Below, piece by piece: positions 22,378 through 30,964 of a stretch of 64,000 nucleotides of DNA. The notes under the pieces were generated by a model. That model had not been told where the DNA came from. It saw only the letters and a list, made by a program, of their open reading frames with translations, and did no database searches. The translations under genes and the position numbers were made by a program. Positions within the stretch are counted from its first letter, which is position 1; each line of letters starts with the position of its first letter. Origin of the DNA: Faecalibacterium duncaniae. GTDB taxonomy: Bacteria > Bacillota > Clostridia > Oscillospirales > Ruminococcaceae. Location: contig NZ_CP048437.1 in the NCBI RefSeq assembly GCF_010509575.1, positions 682,001-746,000 of the forward strand, in the 5' to 3' direction.

Positions 22378-24501
22378 ATGAAAAGAGTATTCATCCTGAA
22401 AGGTCTGGACTGCCCGAACTGCTCAGCAAAGATCGAGAAAGAAGTCGGTGAGCTGGATGGCGTGACTTCTTCGACCGTGAATCTGATGAACCAGACGCTG
22501 ACTGTTCAGGCTGGAACATCGGTAGCTGCTTCCTTGCTGGATACCGTTACCACGATCGTACACAGCCATGAGCCGGATGTTGAAGTGTCGGAAAAGCAGC
22601 TGGAAGCGACTGCACCTGTCAAAAAGGATGAAAAAGCGGCGGTCTATAACGATGAGGATAAGAAGCGCACGATACGGCTTGCCGTGGGTGCTGTGGTCTA
22701 TGCAATCGGTATGGCATTGACCGTATTCGCAAAGCTGCCGACTCTGGCGGAACTGGCGTTTCTGATTGTGGCGTATGTGATTCTTGGCTGGGATGTCGTA
22801 TGGCAGGCAGTGAAAAATATCACCAGAGGACAGGTGTTTGACGAGCATTTCCTGATGAGTGTTTCCACGATCGGCGCATTTGCCATCGGGGAATACCCGG
22901 AAGCTGTTGCAGTTATGCTGTTCTATCAGGTCGGAGAGTTCTTCCAGTCGCTGGCGGTAAAGCGTTCCAGAAAGTCCATCTCTGACCTTATGGACATCCG
23001 TCCGGATTCGGCGACCGTTAAGCGGAATGGCGTATTGCAGGTCGTTTCTCCGGAAAGCGTTGCGGTGGGCGAGATCATCGTGGTAAAACCCGGTGAAAAA
23101 ATCCCGCTGGATGGCATCGTTGTGGATGGCGAATCCATGCTGGACACCAAGGCACTGACCGGCGAATCTGTGCCGAGAAGCATCCGCAAAGGCGATGAAG
23201 CCCTGTCCGGCTGCATCAACCAGAGCGGTTTGCTGACGCTGAAAGTCACAAAGAGCTTCGGGGAATCCACGGTATCGAAGATCACTGACCTTGTGGAGAA
23301 TGCTTCTGCAAGAAAAGCTCCCACCGAGAACTTCATCACGACCTTTGCACGATACTATACGCCGGTCGTTGTTGGAATGGCGGCTGTGTTGGCGATCATT
23401 CCGCCGCTCGTCCTTGGCGGCGGCTGGTCTGAGTGGTTGCGCAGAGGTTTTGTGTTCCTGATCGTTTCCTGCCCGTGTGCATTGGTCATTTCTATTCCCC
23501 TGACCTTCTTCGGCGGTATTGGTGCCGCATCCAAGCGCGGTGTGCTGGTAAAGGGCAGCAACTATCTGGAAGCACTGAACAAAGTGAGCGTGGTGGTCTT
23601 TGATAAGACCGGCACCTTAACAAAGGGTGTTTTTGAGGTCGCAAATATCATTCCGGCAGCCGGATACCAGAAAGAGCAGGTATTGGAGTATGCTGCACAG
23701 GCAGAGAGTTATTCCAACCACCCGATCGCAAAGTCGATTCTTGCGACGTATGGAAAGCCAATCGACCAGAAGCAGTTCTCTGGCTTTGAGGAAATCTCAG
23801 GACGCGGCATCAGCGTTATGGTGCAGGGAAAGAAGGTACTGGCTGGCAACAGTAAGCTGATGGAATCTGAAAAGATTGCCTATGCCGCTTGCGATGCAGC
23901 CGGAACAAAGTTCTATGTAGCAGCGGATGGTAGCTATGTAGGCTGTATCCTGATCGCAGATGAAGTGAAGCCGGACAGCAAGTGCGCAATCGCAGAGCTG
24001 AAAAAGATCGGCGTGGAAAAAACTGTTATGCTTACCGGCGATGATGAGCGAATCGGCAAGTCGGTGGCAGACGAACTTGGTCTGGATGCGTATTATGCAC
24101 AGCTCTTGCCCGACCAGAAGGTCGAAAAGCTGGAAATGCTGGATAAGCAGAAACGGCAGGGCAGCAAACTCGCCTTCGTGGGCGATGGCATCAACGATGC
24201 CCCTGTTCTTGCCCGTGCAGATGTCGGCATTGCCATGGGAGGTCTTGGCTCGGATGCCGCGATTGAAGCTGCGGATGTTGTTCTGATGACAGATGAACCA
24301 TCGAAACTTGTAGAAGCCATTGATGTTGCAAAGGCTACGAAACGGATTGTGATGCAGAACATCGTGATTGCTCTTGGCATCAAGAGCGTGTTCCTTGTTC
24401 TGGGCGCACTCGGCATGGCCGGTATGTGGGAAGCCGTGTTCGGTGATGTGGGTGTCACGATCATCGCTGTTCTGAACGCAATGCGGATTCTGAAGAAATA
24501 A
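22378..24501 (+). CDS. cadA: P1B-type Cd/Zn/Pb-exporting ATPase
   Basis: A 707-residue heavy-metal efflux ATPase. The N-terminal metal-binding domain has GLDCPNC (residues 9-15). Then come transmembrane helices with the CPC motif in VSCPCALVIS (about 364), phosphorylation site DKTGTLTKG (about 408), TGDD and GDGINDAPVLARAD. Helix motif CPC with a downstream Lys is typical of the Zn/Cd/Pb subgroup. A site like TTGA-N8-ACAA occurs at about 22336-22351 just upstream. It pairs with the CadC-like repressor. Only one N-terminal CxxC domain is present. Confidence 0.93.
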   Translation: MKRVFILKGLDCPNCSAKIEKEVGELDGVTSSTVNLMNQTLTVQAGTSVAASLLDTVTTIVHSHEPDVEVSEKQLEATAPVKKDEKAAVYNDEDKKRTIRLAVGAVVYAIGMALTVFAKLPTLAELAFLIVAYVILGWDVVWQAVKNITRGQVFDEHFLMSVSTIGAFAIGEYPEAVAVMLFYQVGEFFQSLAVKRSRKSISDLMDIRPDSATVKRNGVLQVVSPESVAVGEIIVVKPGEKIPLDGIVVDGESMLDTKALTGESVPRSIRKGDEALSGCINQSGLLTLKVTKSFGESTVSKITDLVENASARKAPTENFITTFARYYTPVVVGMAAVLAIIPPLVLGGGWSEWLRRGFVFLIVSCPCALVISIPLTFFGGIGAASKRGVLVKGSNYLEALNKVSVVVFDKTGTLTKGVFEVANIIPAAGYQKEQVLEYAAQAESYSNHPIAKSILATYGKPIDQKQFSGFEEISGRGISVMVQGKKVLAGNSKLMESEKIAYAACDAAGTKFYVAADGSYVGCILIADEVKPDSKCAIAELKKIGVEKTVMLTGDDERIGKSVADELGLDAYYAQLLPDQKVEKLEMLDKQKRQGSKLAFVGDGINDAPVLARADVGIAMGGLGSDAAIEAADVVLMTDEPSKLVEAIDVAKATKRIVMQNIVIALGIKSVFLVLGALGMAGMWEAVFGDVGVTIIAVLNAMRILKK

Positions 24502-24514
24502 GCACAAACAAAAA

Positions 24515-24548
24515 CAGGGTGCGCCCACCCGGACGCACCCTGCAAAAA
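24515..24548. terminator. Terminator of the CAGGGTGCG family
   Basis: CAGGGTGCG (24515-24523) pairs with CGCACCCTG (24534-24542), with A- and T-tracts outside. The same hairpin is at 48503-48533; a half copy is at 57396. Confidence 0.75.
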
Positions 24549-24559
24549 TCCACACACGA

Positions 24560-24767
24560 TAAGTAAGGCAGGGAGTTCCCCAGAGGGAACTTCCTGTTTT
24601 TCTTTGATTGCAATATGAGCCTGCTCCGCCTGCCATGCAGCAAACTCCCGCTGGCCTTCCTCGCTGTTCCAGCAGGCAAGGATCGCCGGGTAGAATGCCC
24701 GTACCAGACGGTCGATGACTTCATCGGGATAGGGGGAAGTGTTTGTGGACTTTTTCTTTTTGTTCAA
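24560..24767 (-). pseudogene. Small mobile-element gene, 3' end replaced
   Basis: TTG 24767 follows AAAGGAG and encodes a basic N-terminus (NKKKKSTNTSPYPDEVIDRLV) and then FYPAILACWNSEEGQREFAAWQ, which looks like a genuine small protein from mobilisable elements. The frame runs on through the cad terminator into antisense of the ATPase with no natural stop. The original 3' end has therefore been lost where the frd/cad cassette joined. It lies after the ParB-like gene on the same strand. Confidence 0.55.
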
Positions 24768-24910
24768 ACGCACGCTCCTTTGATCGTCCCACCGTGGCAA
24801 AGTCGGGCGAGAAAATCAAAGTTTCAATTTTTATCAGGCGCAGGGGCGCGGATAGTTTCCGCCCTGCACTTGCGGCTGGTGGCCCGTTGATGGCTTACAA
24901 GTGCCTGTCG

Positions 24911-25846
24911 TTATGCCGTTTTAGAGGATTCATCGCTGGATTCTGCAAGAACTTCATCCAGCGTTTTCAAAAATTCAAGATGAGGCTTCAGGGCAAAGCG
25001 AAGAACCTTGACCTGTTCCGGATGCGTAAGAAGTTTCGGGTTCAAGTCGAACGTAACTTCCCAACTCTTTCGCATGAGAGATTCAGCATTGTGGAGCCGG
25101 TAGTACAGTTCGAGAAACTTTTGGGGAACATCATAGCTTTCATCAATGGTGTTGCTGGCGGCTTTCTCTGCCTGCTTCACCGTTACTTTGTTAGGCTTGA
25201 CTTTCTTCGGCTTCGGCACATAATTCTTGATTTCCTCAAAAATTTCAGCCTGTTCTTCGGGCTTGGCCTTGCCGAGATTTTCGAGAAGATAATCGGGAAT
25301 GTGCAGTTCCTCGCGGAAGAACCGATCACGGAAACCGGGAGACAGTTCATCCGCAACGTCAACGCCGTGGGCATAGTATTCTGCACGGCGGACTGAACTT
25401 GCGCTACTGTGATTTTCCTGCGCAATGCGCTCACAGGTTTTCATTGGCTTCTGGTTGTGTTCAGATTGAACACTGCCAGATTTCTTTGCAGTATGCTGAT
25501 TACCGCGAAACGCCTCGGTGCGCTTTTCAGAGGAATACTGCTTGCCCATCAGAAACTTCTTCTGCTCCGGGGTTAAATTGCGCCGCCCCAACTGATTCTT
25601 GCAGATCCATGCGAGGACTTCTTCTCTGCTTTCAAATGGGAGCGGCATCGTGGAGAAAGAGATTTCGGGATGCTCCTGAACGATTTCATAACGGTTGTGT
25701 CCATCAACAAGGGTATTACCCCAGACAATCAAAGGAGAGAGCAGCTTGCCCTCTTTGAGGATATTTTCTTCAAGCTGCTTAAATTCATCATCGGTCAGAG
25801 GGGGAATCTGGGACTGGAACTCAGGGTCGATTTTCAGGTTGGTCAT
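24911..25846 (-). CDS. ParB-like partition/regulatory protein, copy B
   Basis: A 311-residue protein with the same plan as copy A at 5762-6784. It has an N-terminal ParB-like domain (LEENILKEGKLLSPLIVW, NTLVDGHNRYEIV), the near-identical WICKNQLGRRNLTPEQKKFLMGKQ, an HTH region (CERIAQENHSSASSVRRAEYYAHG) and a charged C-terminal half. Start 25846 follows AAAGGAG by 7 bases. It lies 12 bp after the relaxase stop on the same strand, giving mobC-relaxase-parB. Similarity to copy A falls off after the HTH. Role in transfer control or maintenance is inferred. Confidence 0.8.
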   Translation of the reverse strand: MTNLKIDPEFQSQIPPLTDDEFKQLEENILKEGKLLSPLIVWGNTLVDGHNRYEIVQEHPEISFSTMPLPFESREEVLAWICKNQLGRRNLTPEQKKFLMGKQYSSEKRTEAFRGNQHTAKKSGSVQSEHNQKPMKTCERIAQENHSSASSVRRAEYYAHGVDVADELSPGFRDRFFREELHIPDYLLENLGKAKPEEQAEIFEEIKNYVPKPKKVKPNKVTVKQAEKAASNTIDESYDVPQKFLELYYRLHNAESLMRKSWEVTFDLNPKLLTHPEQVKVLRFALKPHLEFLKTLDEVLAESSDESSKTA

Positions 25847-25858
25847 GCGCACACTCCT

Positions 25859-27394
25859 TTATCTCTCCTGCTGCGCCGGTTCTTCCTCTCGGAAAAAGGA
25901 CGCAACATTCTGCTTTGCGGTTTTCAGTTTGAGCAGTTCTTCCTTGGTTTCCTTGTACTGCTCGTAGAACTTTGCCTTTTCGGATGCCAGCTGCGCATAC
26001 TCGGCTTCCAGTTTTTTCGGGCTGGGCAGCTTGGTGATGTTGTTTGCCTTAAAATAGGCTGCTGCTGCCCGGTATGCTGTCAGCTCTGCACGGTGCTGCT
26101 CCTCAAAGGCTGCGGGTCGTTTGGCAGTTTTTAACTGCTGTGTGATTATCTTGGTGCTGGCATAGGCTGCGACCTGATAGCACAGCTCTTTGTTGAATTT
26201 CATGCGACCTTCGAGGTCTTTTACCACCGCCAGCGAGTCGTGGTACTTGGTTTCCAGTTCGGTGATGCGCTGGTTCAGGACGTCCTCGTCGGTCAAGCCC
26301 TTTTCCTGCAGAAGCTTCACGGTCTGTGCCATAACTTTGAGATTGTGTTTCGTGAGCCAACGCTTATAGCCGATGCCCTTGCCCTCAGTCATCTTCGACT
26401 GGATGTCAATCAGTTTCCCGATGGTATCCTGTTTGAACTGCACCTTGGGTTTGCGTTCGGCGTTTGCCTGCAATGTGGCAAGCACTGCCGTCTTATCGAA
26501 CTTGTCCCCGAGATGTTTCGCGCGGATGAACTTCGTTCTGCCAGCGGGCAGATAGCTCAGACACCCACGGCTTTCCTTGACGGCAATACCATACTGCTGC
26601 ATGAGCCTGTCAGAAAAATCTTCAAAACTCGTTGTGCGGTACAACACCGAAGAAATCTGTTTCCGCAAAGTGTCCTTCACGGTTTCAAACTTCTTCTGCT
26701 TGGGCGGCTGTCCGGTTGCGGCGAGGCCTGCGTTTTCACTGTCAAGTTTCAACTGGCCGCGCCTACGCGCCCAATACTCGGCTTCGCTCACACGCTCCTT
26801 CGAGCCGTTGAGCAGGTCGATCTGGTACAGACCAGCACCCTCACACATCTCCATGACCTCAACACGCAAGTGCCGCATGGTCTGGGCTGTGCTGGAGTGC
26901 TTCATACCCTCGCGCCAGTCGCGGGGCTTTTGCATATAGGGCTTACGTTCCACCTCTCGTGTGCGGATACTGCCGATCACAATGTGGACATGGATGTTTC
27001 CCGAATGGTTATGCCCATCCGGGTGAGTGCAGACGATGGCGGGGTGACCGGAGAAGTTTTCTTCGCAGAATTTCAGGCCAAGTGCCTGTGCTTTTTCCAT
27101 GGTCAAGCCGTTGTCGGCTGCATCTCTGGGGTCGAAGCTGATGATATACTGATGGCTCTTAATATCATCGCGTTGGGTGTTCTTGCCATACTTGCGGTTT
27201 GCCAGCAGACAGGCCGTTGCGAACGAGAAATCGCCGCACTCAAGGGTGTCGAGCAGGTACGAATCCCGCAGCTTCGGCTTGCCGTGCTCATCCAGAAGTT
27301 GCTTTCCGGTGAACGCGTTGTGCTGGTAAACGAGGTACGCTTCGATGGCGGTGTAGTCCGAATTCTTAGAGGCGATATGCTTGAGCGTTGCCAT
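25859..27394 (-). CDS. Relaxase / mobilisation nuclease (MobP-like)
   Basis: A 511-residue relaxase that nicks the transfer origin and stays on the transferred strand. The N-terminal domain has the catalytic Tyr region (YTAIEAYLVYQHN) and the metal-binding triad in HNHSGNIHVHIVIG. The middle and C-terminal parts are helical and basic. Start 27394 lies inside the mobC 3' end, so the two genes are translationally coupled. A 140-bp piece of its C-terminal coding region recurs at 60585-60729. No type IV secretion genes are in the window, so the element would be mobilised by a helper. Confidence 0.9.
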   Translation of the reverse strand: MATLKHIASKNSDYTAIEAYLVYQHNAFTGKQLLDEHGKPKLRDSYLLDTLECGDFSFATACLLANRKYGKNTQRDDIKSHQYIISFDPRDAADNGLTMEKAQALGLKFCEENFSGHPAIVCTHPDGHNHSGNIHVHIVIGSIRTREVERKPYMQKPRDWREGMKHSSTAQTMRHLRVEVMEMCEGAGLYQIDLLNGSKERVSEAEYWARRRGQLKLDSENAGLAATGQPPKQKKFETVKDTLRKQISSVLYRTTSFEDFSDRLMQQYGIAVKESRGCLSYLPAGRTKFIRAKHLGDKFDKTAVLATLQANAERKPKVQFKQDTIGKLIDIQSKMTEGKGIGYKRWLTKHNLKVMAQTVKLLQEKGLTDEDVLNQRITELETKYHDSLAVVKDLEGRMKFNKELCYQVAAYASTKIITQQLKTAKRPAAFEEQHRAELTAYRAAAAYFKANNITKLPSPKKLEAEYAQLASEKAKFYEQYKETKEELLKLKTAKQNVASFFREEEPAQQER

Positions 27395-27800
27395 ACAGTT
27401 CACCCAGAACTTTCTCGGCGCTGAGCCGGAATGCGGTCAGGTCTGCAAGTTCGTCAAGGAGTTTCGCCCGGATCTGCTCGGTGTCCGCACCGCCGGAATT
27501 GAAGTGCCTTGCAAGCTGGTTGAGATTGCTGCCCACCTTGCTGCACTGGGCAAGCAAAGTGGAAACAGCGGTCAGGGTTTCTTCTCCGCCGCCGGCAACG
27601 ATGATTGTTTTCTCGATCTTGACGTTGTGGATGGCGCGGCGGATAAAAGTGGAGAGGGAGAGATTCAGGAGTTTGCAAGTGAGTTCCAGTGACGCTTTTT
27701 CCTCCGCTGTCACACGGAACTTGATGACGTGCGTTTTGTTGTTCGGCGTGTCGTGGTGCTGGGAATTGCTAGGGGTCGATTGAACATTCGTTTTGGTCAT
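27366..27800 (-). CDS. mobC: MobC-like relaxosome accessory protein
   Basis: A 144-residue protein with a ribbon-helix-helix start (THVIKFRVTAEEKASLELTCKLLNLS) and a helical C-terminal region including SKVGSNLNQLARHFN, characteristic of MobC proteins. They bind oriT and help the relaxase open the strand. The start at 27800 has AGGAGGT 5 bases upstream. The gene lies between the oriT region and the relaxase. The first ~22 codons and the upstream DNA are duplicated at 61831-61940. Confidence 0.9.
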   Translation of the reverse strand: MTKTNVQSTPSNSQHHDTPNNKTHVIKFRVTAEEKASLELTCKLLNLSLSTFIRRAIHNVKIEKTIIVAGGGEETLTAVSTLLAQCSKVGSNLNQLARHFNSGGADTEQIRAKLLDELADLTAFRLSAEKVLGELYGNAQAYRL

Positions 27801-28120
27801 TGTACCTCCTGTCTGTTCGATAACTCCTCGGTGAAGTTATGTAAGCACGACACGCCGTTCCATTCGTGCCGCAAGGCACGAATGATGAGCAGGGTTTGGG
27901 GTGGGACCGCGTTTGCGAAGCGTAGCGGAGCAATGAAAGCCCCAGTGGGGCTTTTAAGCGGCAGCGCGGTCTGCGACAGCAGATGGAGGGGCGTTGCCCC
28001 GACAAGCGCTGCCCCAACAAGATCACTTAGAAAACTCGCAAGAGTTTGAGAAGTGAAGTCCCAGTGGAGCACAACATTTTCAAGAATTGAAAATTTGTGG
28101 CCACGGGACGGTTCTTGCCC
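27801..28120. other. oriT region
   Basis: Upstream of mobC lies ATAACT/AGTTAT (about 27820-27840), followed by GCACGACACGCCG, a GC-rich stretch GCGTTTGCGAAGCGTAGCG and a hairpin AAAGCCCC/GGGGCTTT (about 27939-27957). The same order recurs at 61915-62030, and part of it is inserted in the recombinase at 40284-40387. Position beside mobC makes it the likely transfer origin; the nick site is not determined. Confidence 0.55.
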
Positions 28121-28973
28121 TCTACCGCTGCGCTCAAAACCGTTTCTGGGTAATGGTTTCCGAATTGTTAAGACGCAAAAAATAAGTAGAGGCTGTGCTG
28201 CTCATGTAATGGGAATCGCCGTTTGCTCCGAACGAAGTTCCTGCCCCTGTTTGTGCAGCGGCGTTGACGGAAAGTCGGTATCACGTCCGGTCGGCTCATG
28301 AAATTTTCAAGGTGCAGCTCCCGTAAAAGAAAAATACCGCCCATGCAGCATAGCGATGGATTTTGTCGGGTGAAACAGCGGCAAAATGAATCGGGTGTGT
28401 TGCGGGGCGGTAAATTCTTTCGTGGACTTTTCCTCACTGAAGTGGTGGGTCTCACGGTGATAACCAACCACTTTCTGTGGCTGTGTTCAAAATGAACACG
28501 ACCACATCTTGTGGATGAATTTGAACCAATCCACAAAATCAATGGGATTTACAAGAAAAATACCACGGCATGTAGAATGCGTCAAGAGGGTTTTGAAAAA
28601 TTTATTGAAGTGAAGCAAGAAAAGTATGACACATCTTGTAGCTTTAGGAAAAAATACGCTATGTGAATCAGAACAAACCCCATTTTCTGTCTGCGGTAGA
28701 TCTTTCTATTGCCGGCAGCAACAGGATGTTGCTTTTTTGACCATTGTCTAACAATCGATGCAAAAAAATGCAGGGGAAAAACCCCTCAGATGGTTAGGCA
28801 AAACAAATTCACAAAGTAAAAATAGCACTCCCACCGGGCGTTGCCAAGCAGAAACAGACAAGTTTACAGGGACGAAATTTTTTCGATGCGGGAAACGTTT
28901 TGCCTCCTCTATGCCGCAGGGGAAGCTCCAATAACGAAATCTTTTTCAAAATCTCCGAAAATGCCTAAACTCC

Positions 28974-29002
28974 TTGACAGAGGAGACGGCAGGGCGTATT
29001 AT
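28974..29002 (+). promoter_or_regulatory. Promoter of hydrolase/ABC operon
   Basis: TTGACA (28974-28979) and TATTAT (28997-29002) with a 17-bp spacer. A small hairpin CCGCT/AGCGG with CTTTTT follows at about 29013-29035 and could attenuate. Confidence 0.6.
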
Positions 29003-29046
29003 TTTGGCAGAAGGACCGCTGAGAAGCGGCTTTTTATAGAACGAAA

Positions 29047-29064
29047 AGTTAGTTTTACCTAACT
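29047..29064. promoter_or_regulatory. Possible DtxR/IdeR-type operator
   Basis: AGTTAG (29047-29052) and CTAACT (29059-29064) form a palindrome containing TTAG-N6-CTAA, similar to iron/manganese repressor boxes. It lies between the promoter and the first gene of the operon. Regulator identity is inferred. Confidence 0.4.
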
Positions 29065-29141
29065 CAAAACTCTGCCCTATACGAAGAAATATATCTCTTC
29101 TATTTACAGGTGGAAAATAAATAGAGAAGGAACGTATCACG

Positions 29142-29909
29142 ATGAAAATCTACACATTTGGTGCAGAGGATGCCCCGGTGCTGTTGCTGCTGCCGGGCAC
29201 CTGTTGCCATTGGAAGAGCAATTTCGGTGCGGTGATCCCGCTTCTGGCTGACAGCTTCCGGGTGCTGTGCGTCAGCTACGATGGCTTTGATGAGACTGAA
29301 CAGACCGAATTTCCCACCATGCTGGAGGAGACCGAAAAGATCGAGGCCTACCTCAAGACCCACTGCGGCGGTCACATCCGGGCGGCCTATGGCTGCTCTC
29401 TGGGCGGCTCGTTTGTGGGGCTGCTGGCGGCGCGGCAGAACATCCACATGGACTACGGCATTCTGGGCAGCTCCGATCTGGATCAGGCATCGCCGCTGGC
29501 GGCAAGATTGCAGACTGATTTTCTGCTGCCATTGATCTACCCTGTGGTGCGGGACGGAAAGTTTAAGGCAAAATTTCTCCAAAAGCGTCTGGATAAGCGT
29601 GCCAGAGAGTCGGGGGATTATGTCAAAGCCTTTCTGAAAATGTTCGGTGAGGCCCGCCCTTATGTGACCATGCAGAGCTGTAAAAATCAGTTCTACTCCG
29701 ATCTTATCACTCCGCTGCCGGATAAGATCCATGTGCCCGGTACCGAGATCCATATCTTTTACGCCCTGAAGATGGGCAAAAAATACCGTGTCCGGTATCA
29801 GCAGCATTTTGCACATCCTGTTCTCCATGAGCAGAACTTGCAGCACGAGGAATTGCTGGCTTGTCACCCGGAGCAGTGGGCGCATCTGGTAAAAAGTATT
29901 GCATTGTGA
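29142..29909 (+). CDS. Alpha/beta hydrolase (1)
   Basis: A 255-residue alpha/beta-hydrolase. LLLLPGTCCHWKSNF forms the oxyanion-hole region, and the nucleophile elbow is YGCSLGGSF (Ser about 89). A C-terminal His in the EELLAC region could complete the triad, but the acid is not obvious. GAAGGA precedes ATG 29142. It is the first gene after the promoter at 28974 and is related to the hydrolase at 30965-31762, which shares GCSLGG. Substrate is unknown. Possible roles include esterase action on a small molecule exported by the ABC pair downstream. Confidence 0.75.
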   Translation: MKIYTFGAEDAPVLLLLPGTCCHWKSNFGAVIPLLADSFRVLCVSYDGFDETEQTEFPTMLEETEKIEAYLKTHCGGHIRAAYGCSLGGSFVGLLAARQNIHMDYGILGSSDLDQASPLAARLQTDFLLPLIYPVVRDGKFKAKFLQKRLDKRARESGDYVKAFLKMFGEARPYVTMQSCKNQFYSDLITPLPDKIHVPGTEIHIFYALKMGKKYRVRYQQHFAHPVLHEQNLQHEELLACHPEQWAHLVKSIAL

Positions 29910-30010
29910 ACGGTAAAACGTATCTGGAGCAAGCAGGATTTTGTAAGATCCAGAACCACAAAAATAAAAAGGGCTGGCTGTGTATCACAGCACAGAAATG
30001 AGGTGCGATT

Positions 30011-30874
30011 ATGTCAAAAAAGGCAACGGAATTCCAAAGAAAAGCAATGAGCCGGATGTACCGGGGCAAGGAAATCTTCAAGCCTTTGAACACCGGCTGG
30101 ATCGATGAAAATGTCGCCTGTGTGCGGGAGTGGGTGGCAAATATCTTTTTCTACCGCAAGGGCGATACGACCATTATGATCGATGCCGGATACAACTATG
30201 ACCGGCTGGCAGAGAAGATGAACTGGCTGGGAATCGACCCGTATTCCATCCGGCACATCCTCATCACCCATCAGGACACCGACCATGTAGGTGCGGTGGA
30301 AGCAGACAGTCCGGGGCTGTTCCAGAATGCGAAGCTGTACATTGGCGAGATCGAGAACCGGTATTTGACCGGAGAAGCACGCCGCAAGGTCATTTATCAT
30401 CTCTATAAGCTGCCGCAGGTGACGATCAACAATGAAAAAGTGCTGCTGCACGATGGTGAGGTCTTTGATATTGACGGCATCAGGATCGAGTGTTTTCTCG
30501 TTCCCGGTCATACATGGGGGCACATGGTATACCTTGTGGACGGGAAATATCTCTTTACCGGCGATACCCTCTGGTTCGGTGCGGACGGCGGATACAGTTT
30601 TATTTCTTCGCTGGCAGAGGATAACAAGCTGGCGGTGAAGTCTTTGGCTTTGCTGGAGAAAAAGCTGAGAAAACGTGGGCTGCATCCGCTGTTCATTACC
30701 GGTCACACAGGTTGGACGGACAACATGGAGTTTGCCTTTGCGCACAAAAATGAGCTGTGCTCGCCTTTCAAGAAAAGAGCCCACGACCCCAATGCGCTTT
30801 ACGATGCCTATGATGAATCCGATGATACTGAGGAAAACTCAAAAAGCGGGTACTTGAAGGGCGTGGGAAGATAA
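30011..30874 (+). CDS. Metallo-beta-lactamase fold hydrolase
   Basis: A 287-residue MBL-fold protein. The first metal motif is LITHQDTDHVGAVE, with Asp in place of the second His of HxHxDH. GHTWGHMVYLV, LFTGDTLW and FITGHTGW supply the remaining metal ligands. The motif change is unusual and may alter metal preference, though Asp can coordinate. GAGGTG precedes ATG 30011. It lies between two alpha/beta-hydrolases in the same operon. Substrate is unknown; MBL proteins act on thioesters, lactones, nucleic acids and more. Confidence 0.8.
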   Translation: MSKKATEFQRKAMSRMYRGKEIFKPLNTGWIDENVACVREWVANIFFYRKGDTTIMIDAGYNYDRLAEKMNWLGIDPYSIRHILITHQDTDHVGAVEADSPGLFQNAKLYIGEIENRYLTGEARRKVIYHLYKLPQVTINNEKVLLHDGEVFDIDGIRIECFLVPGHTWGHMVYLVDGKYLFTGDTLWFGADGGYSFISSLAEDNKLAVKSLALLEKKLRKRGLHPLFITGHTGWTDNMEFAFAHKNELCSPFKKRAHDPNALYDAYDESDDTEENSKSGYLKGVGR

Positions 30875-30964
30875 GGAAGTGCAGGCGGCGCACCGGCATT
30901 CTTTGGCGCGATGACGGAGCGTAATCCGAAAAAATAATGCTGCAAAAACCAAGGGGCGGATGGT

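Larger units (their letters stand above)
28121..29100. other. Non-coding region between oriT and hydrolase operon
   Basis: 28211-28310 resembles the 6832/7219 repeat (GCCGTT, TTCCTGCCCC, GGCGGCGTT-like, TTTTCAAGGT). 28355-28435 holds ATTTTGTC/GGCAAAAT followed by GAATCGGGTGTGTTG, repeated at 62033-62085. From 28550 on the DNA is AT-rich with no gene seen. Confidence 0.5.

Noticed and set aside
24093..24560. Extension of the small minus-strand gene into the ATPase
   Set aside because: Past about 24560 the frame is antisense of the cad ATPase and its terminator, so it is a fusion artefact, not native coding.
29013..29035. Riboswitch upstream of the hydrolase operon
   Set aside because: Only a small CCGCT/AGCGG hairpin is present, too close to the promoter for an aptamer; no known class fits.
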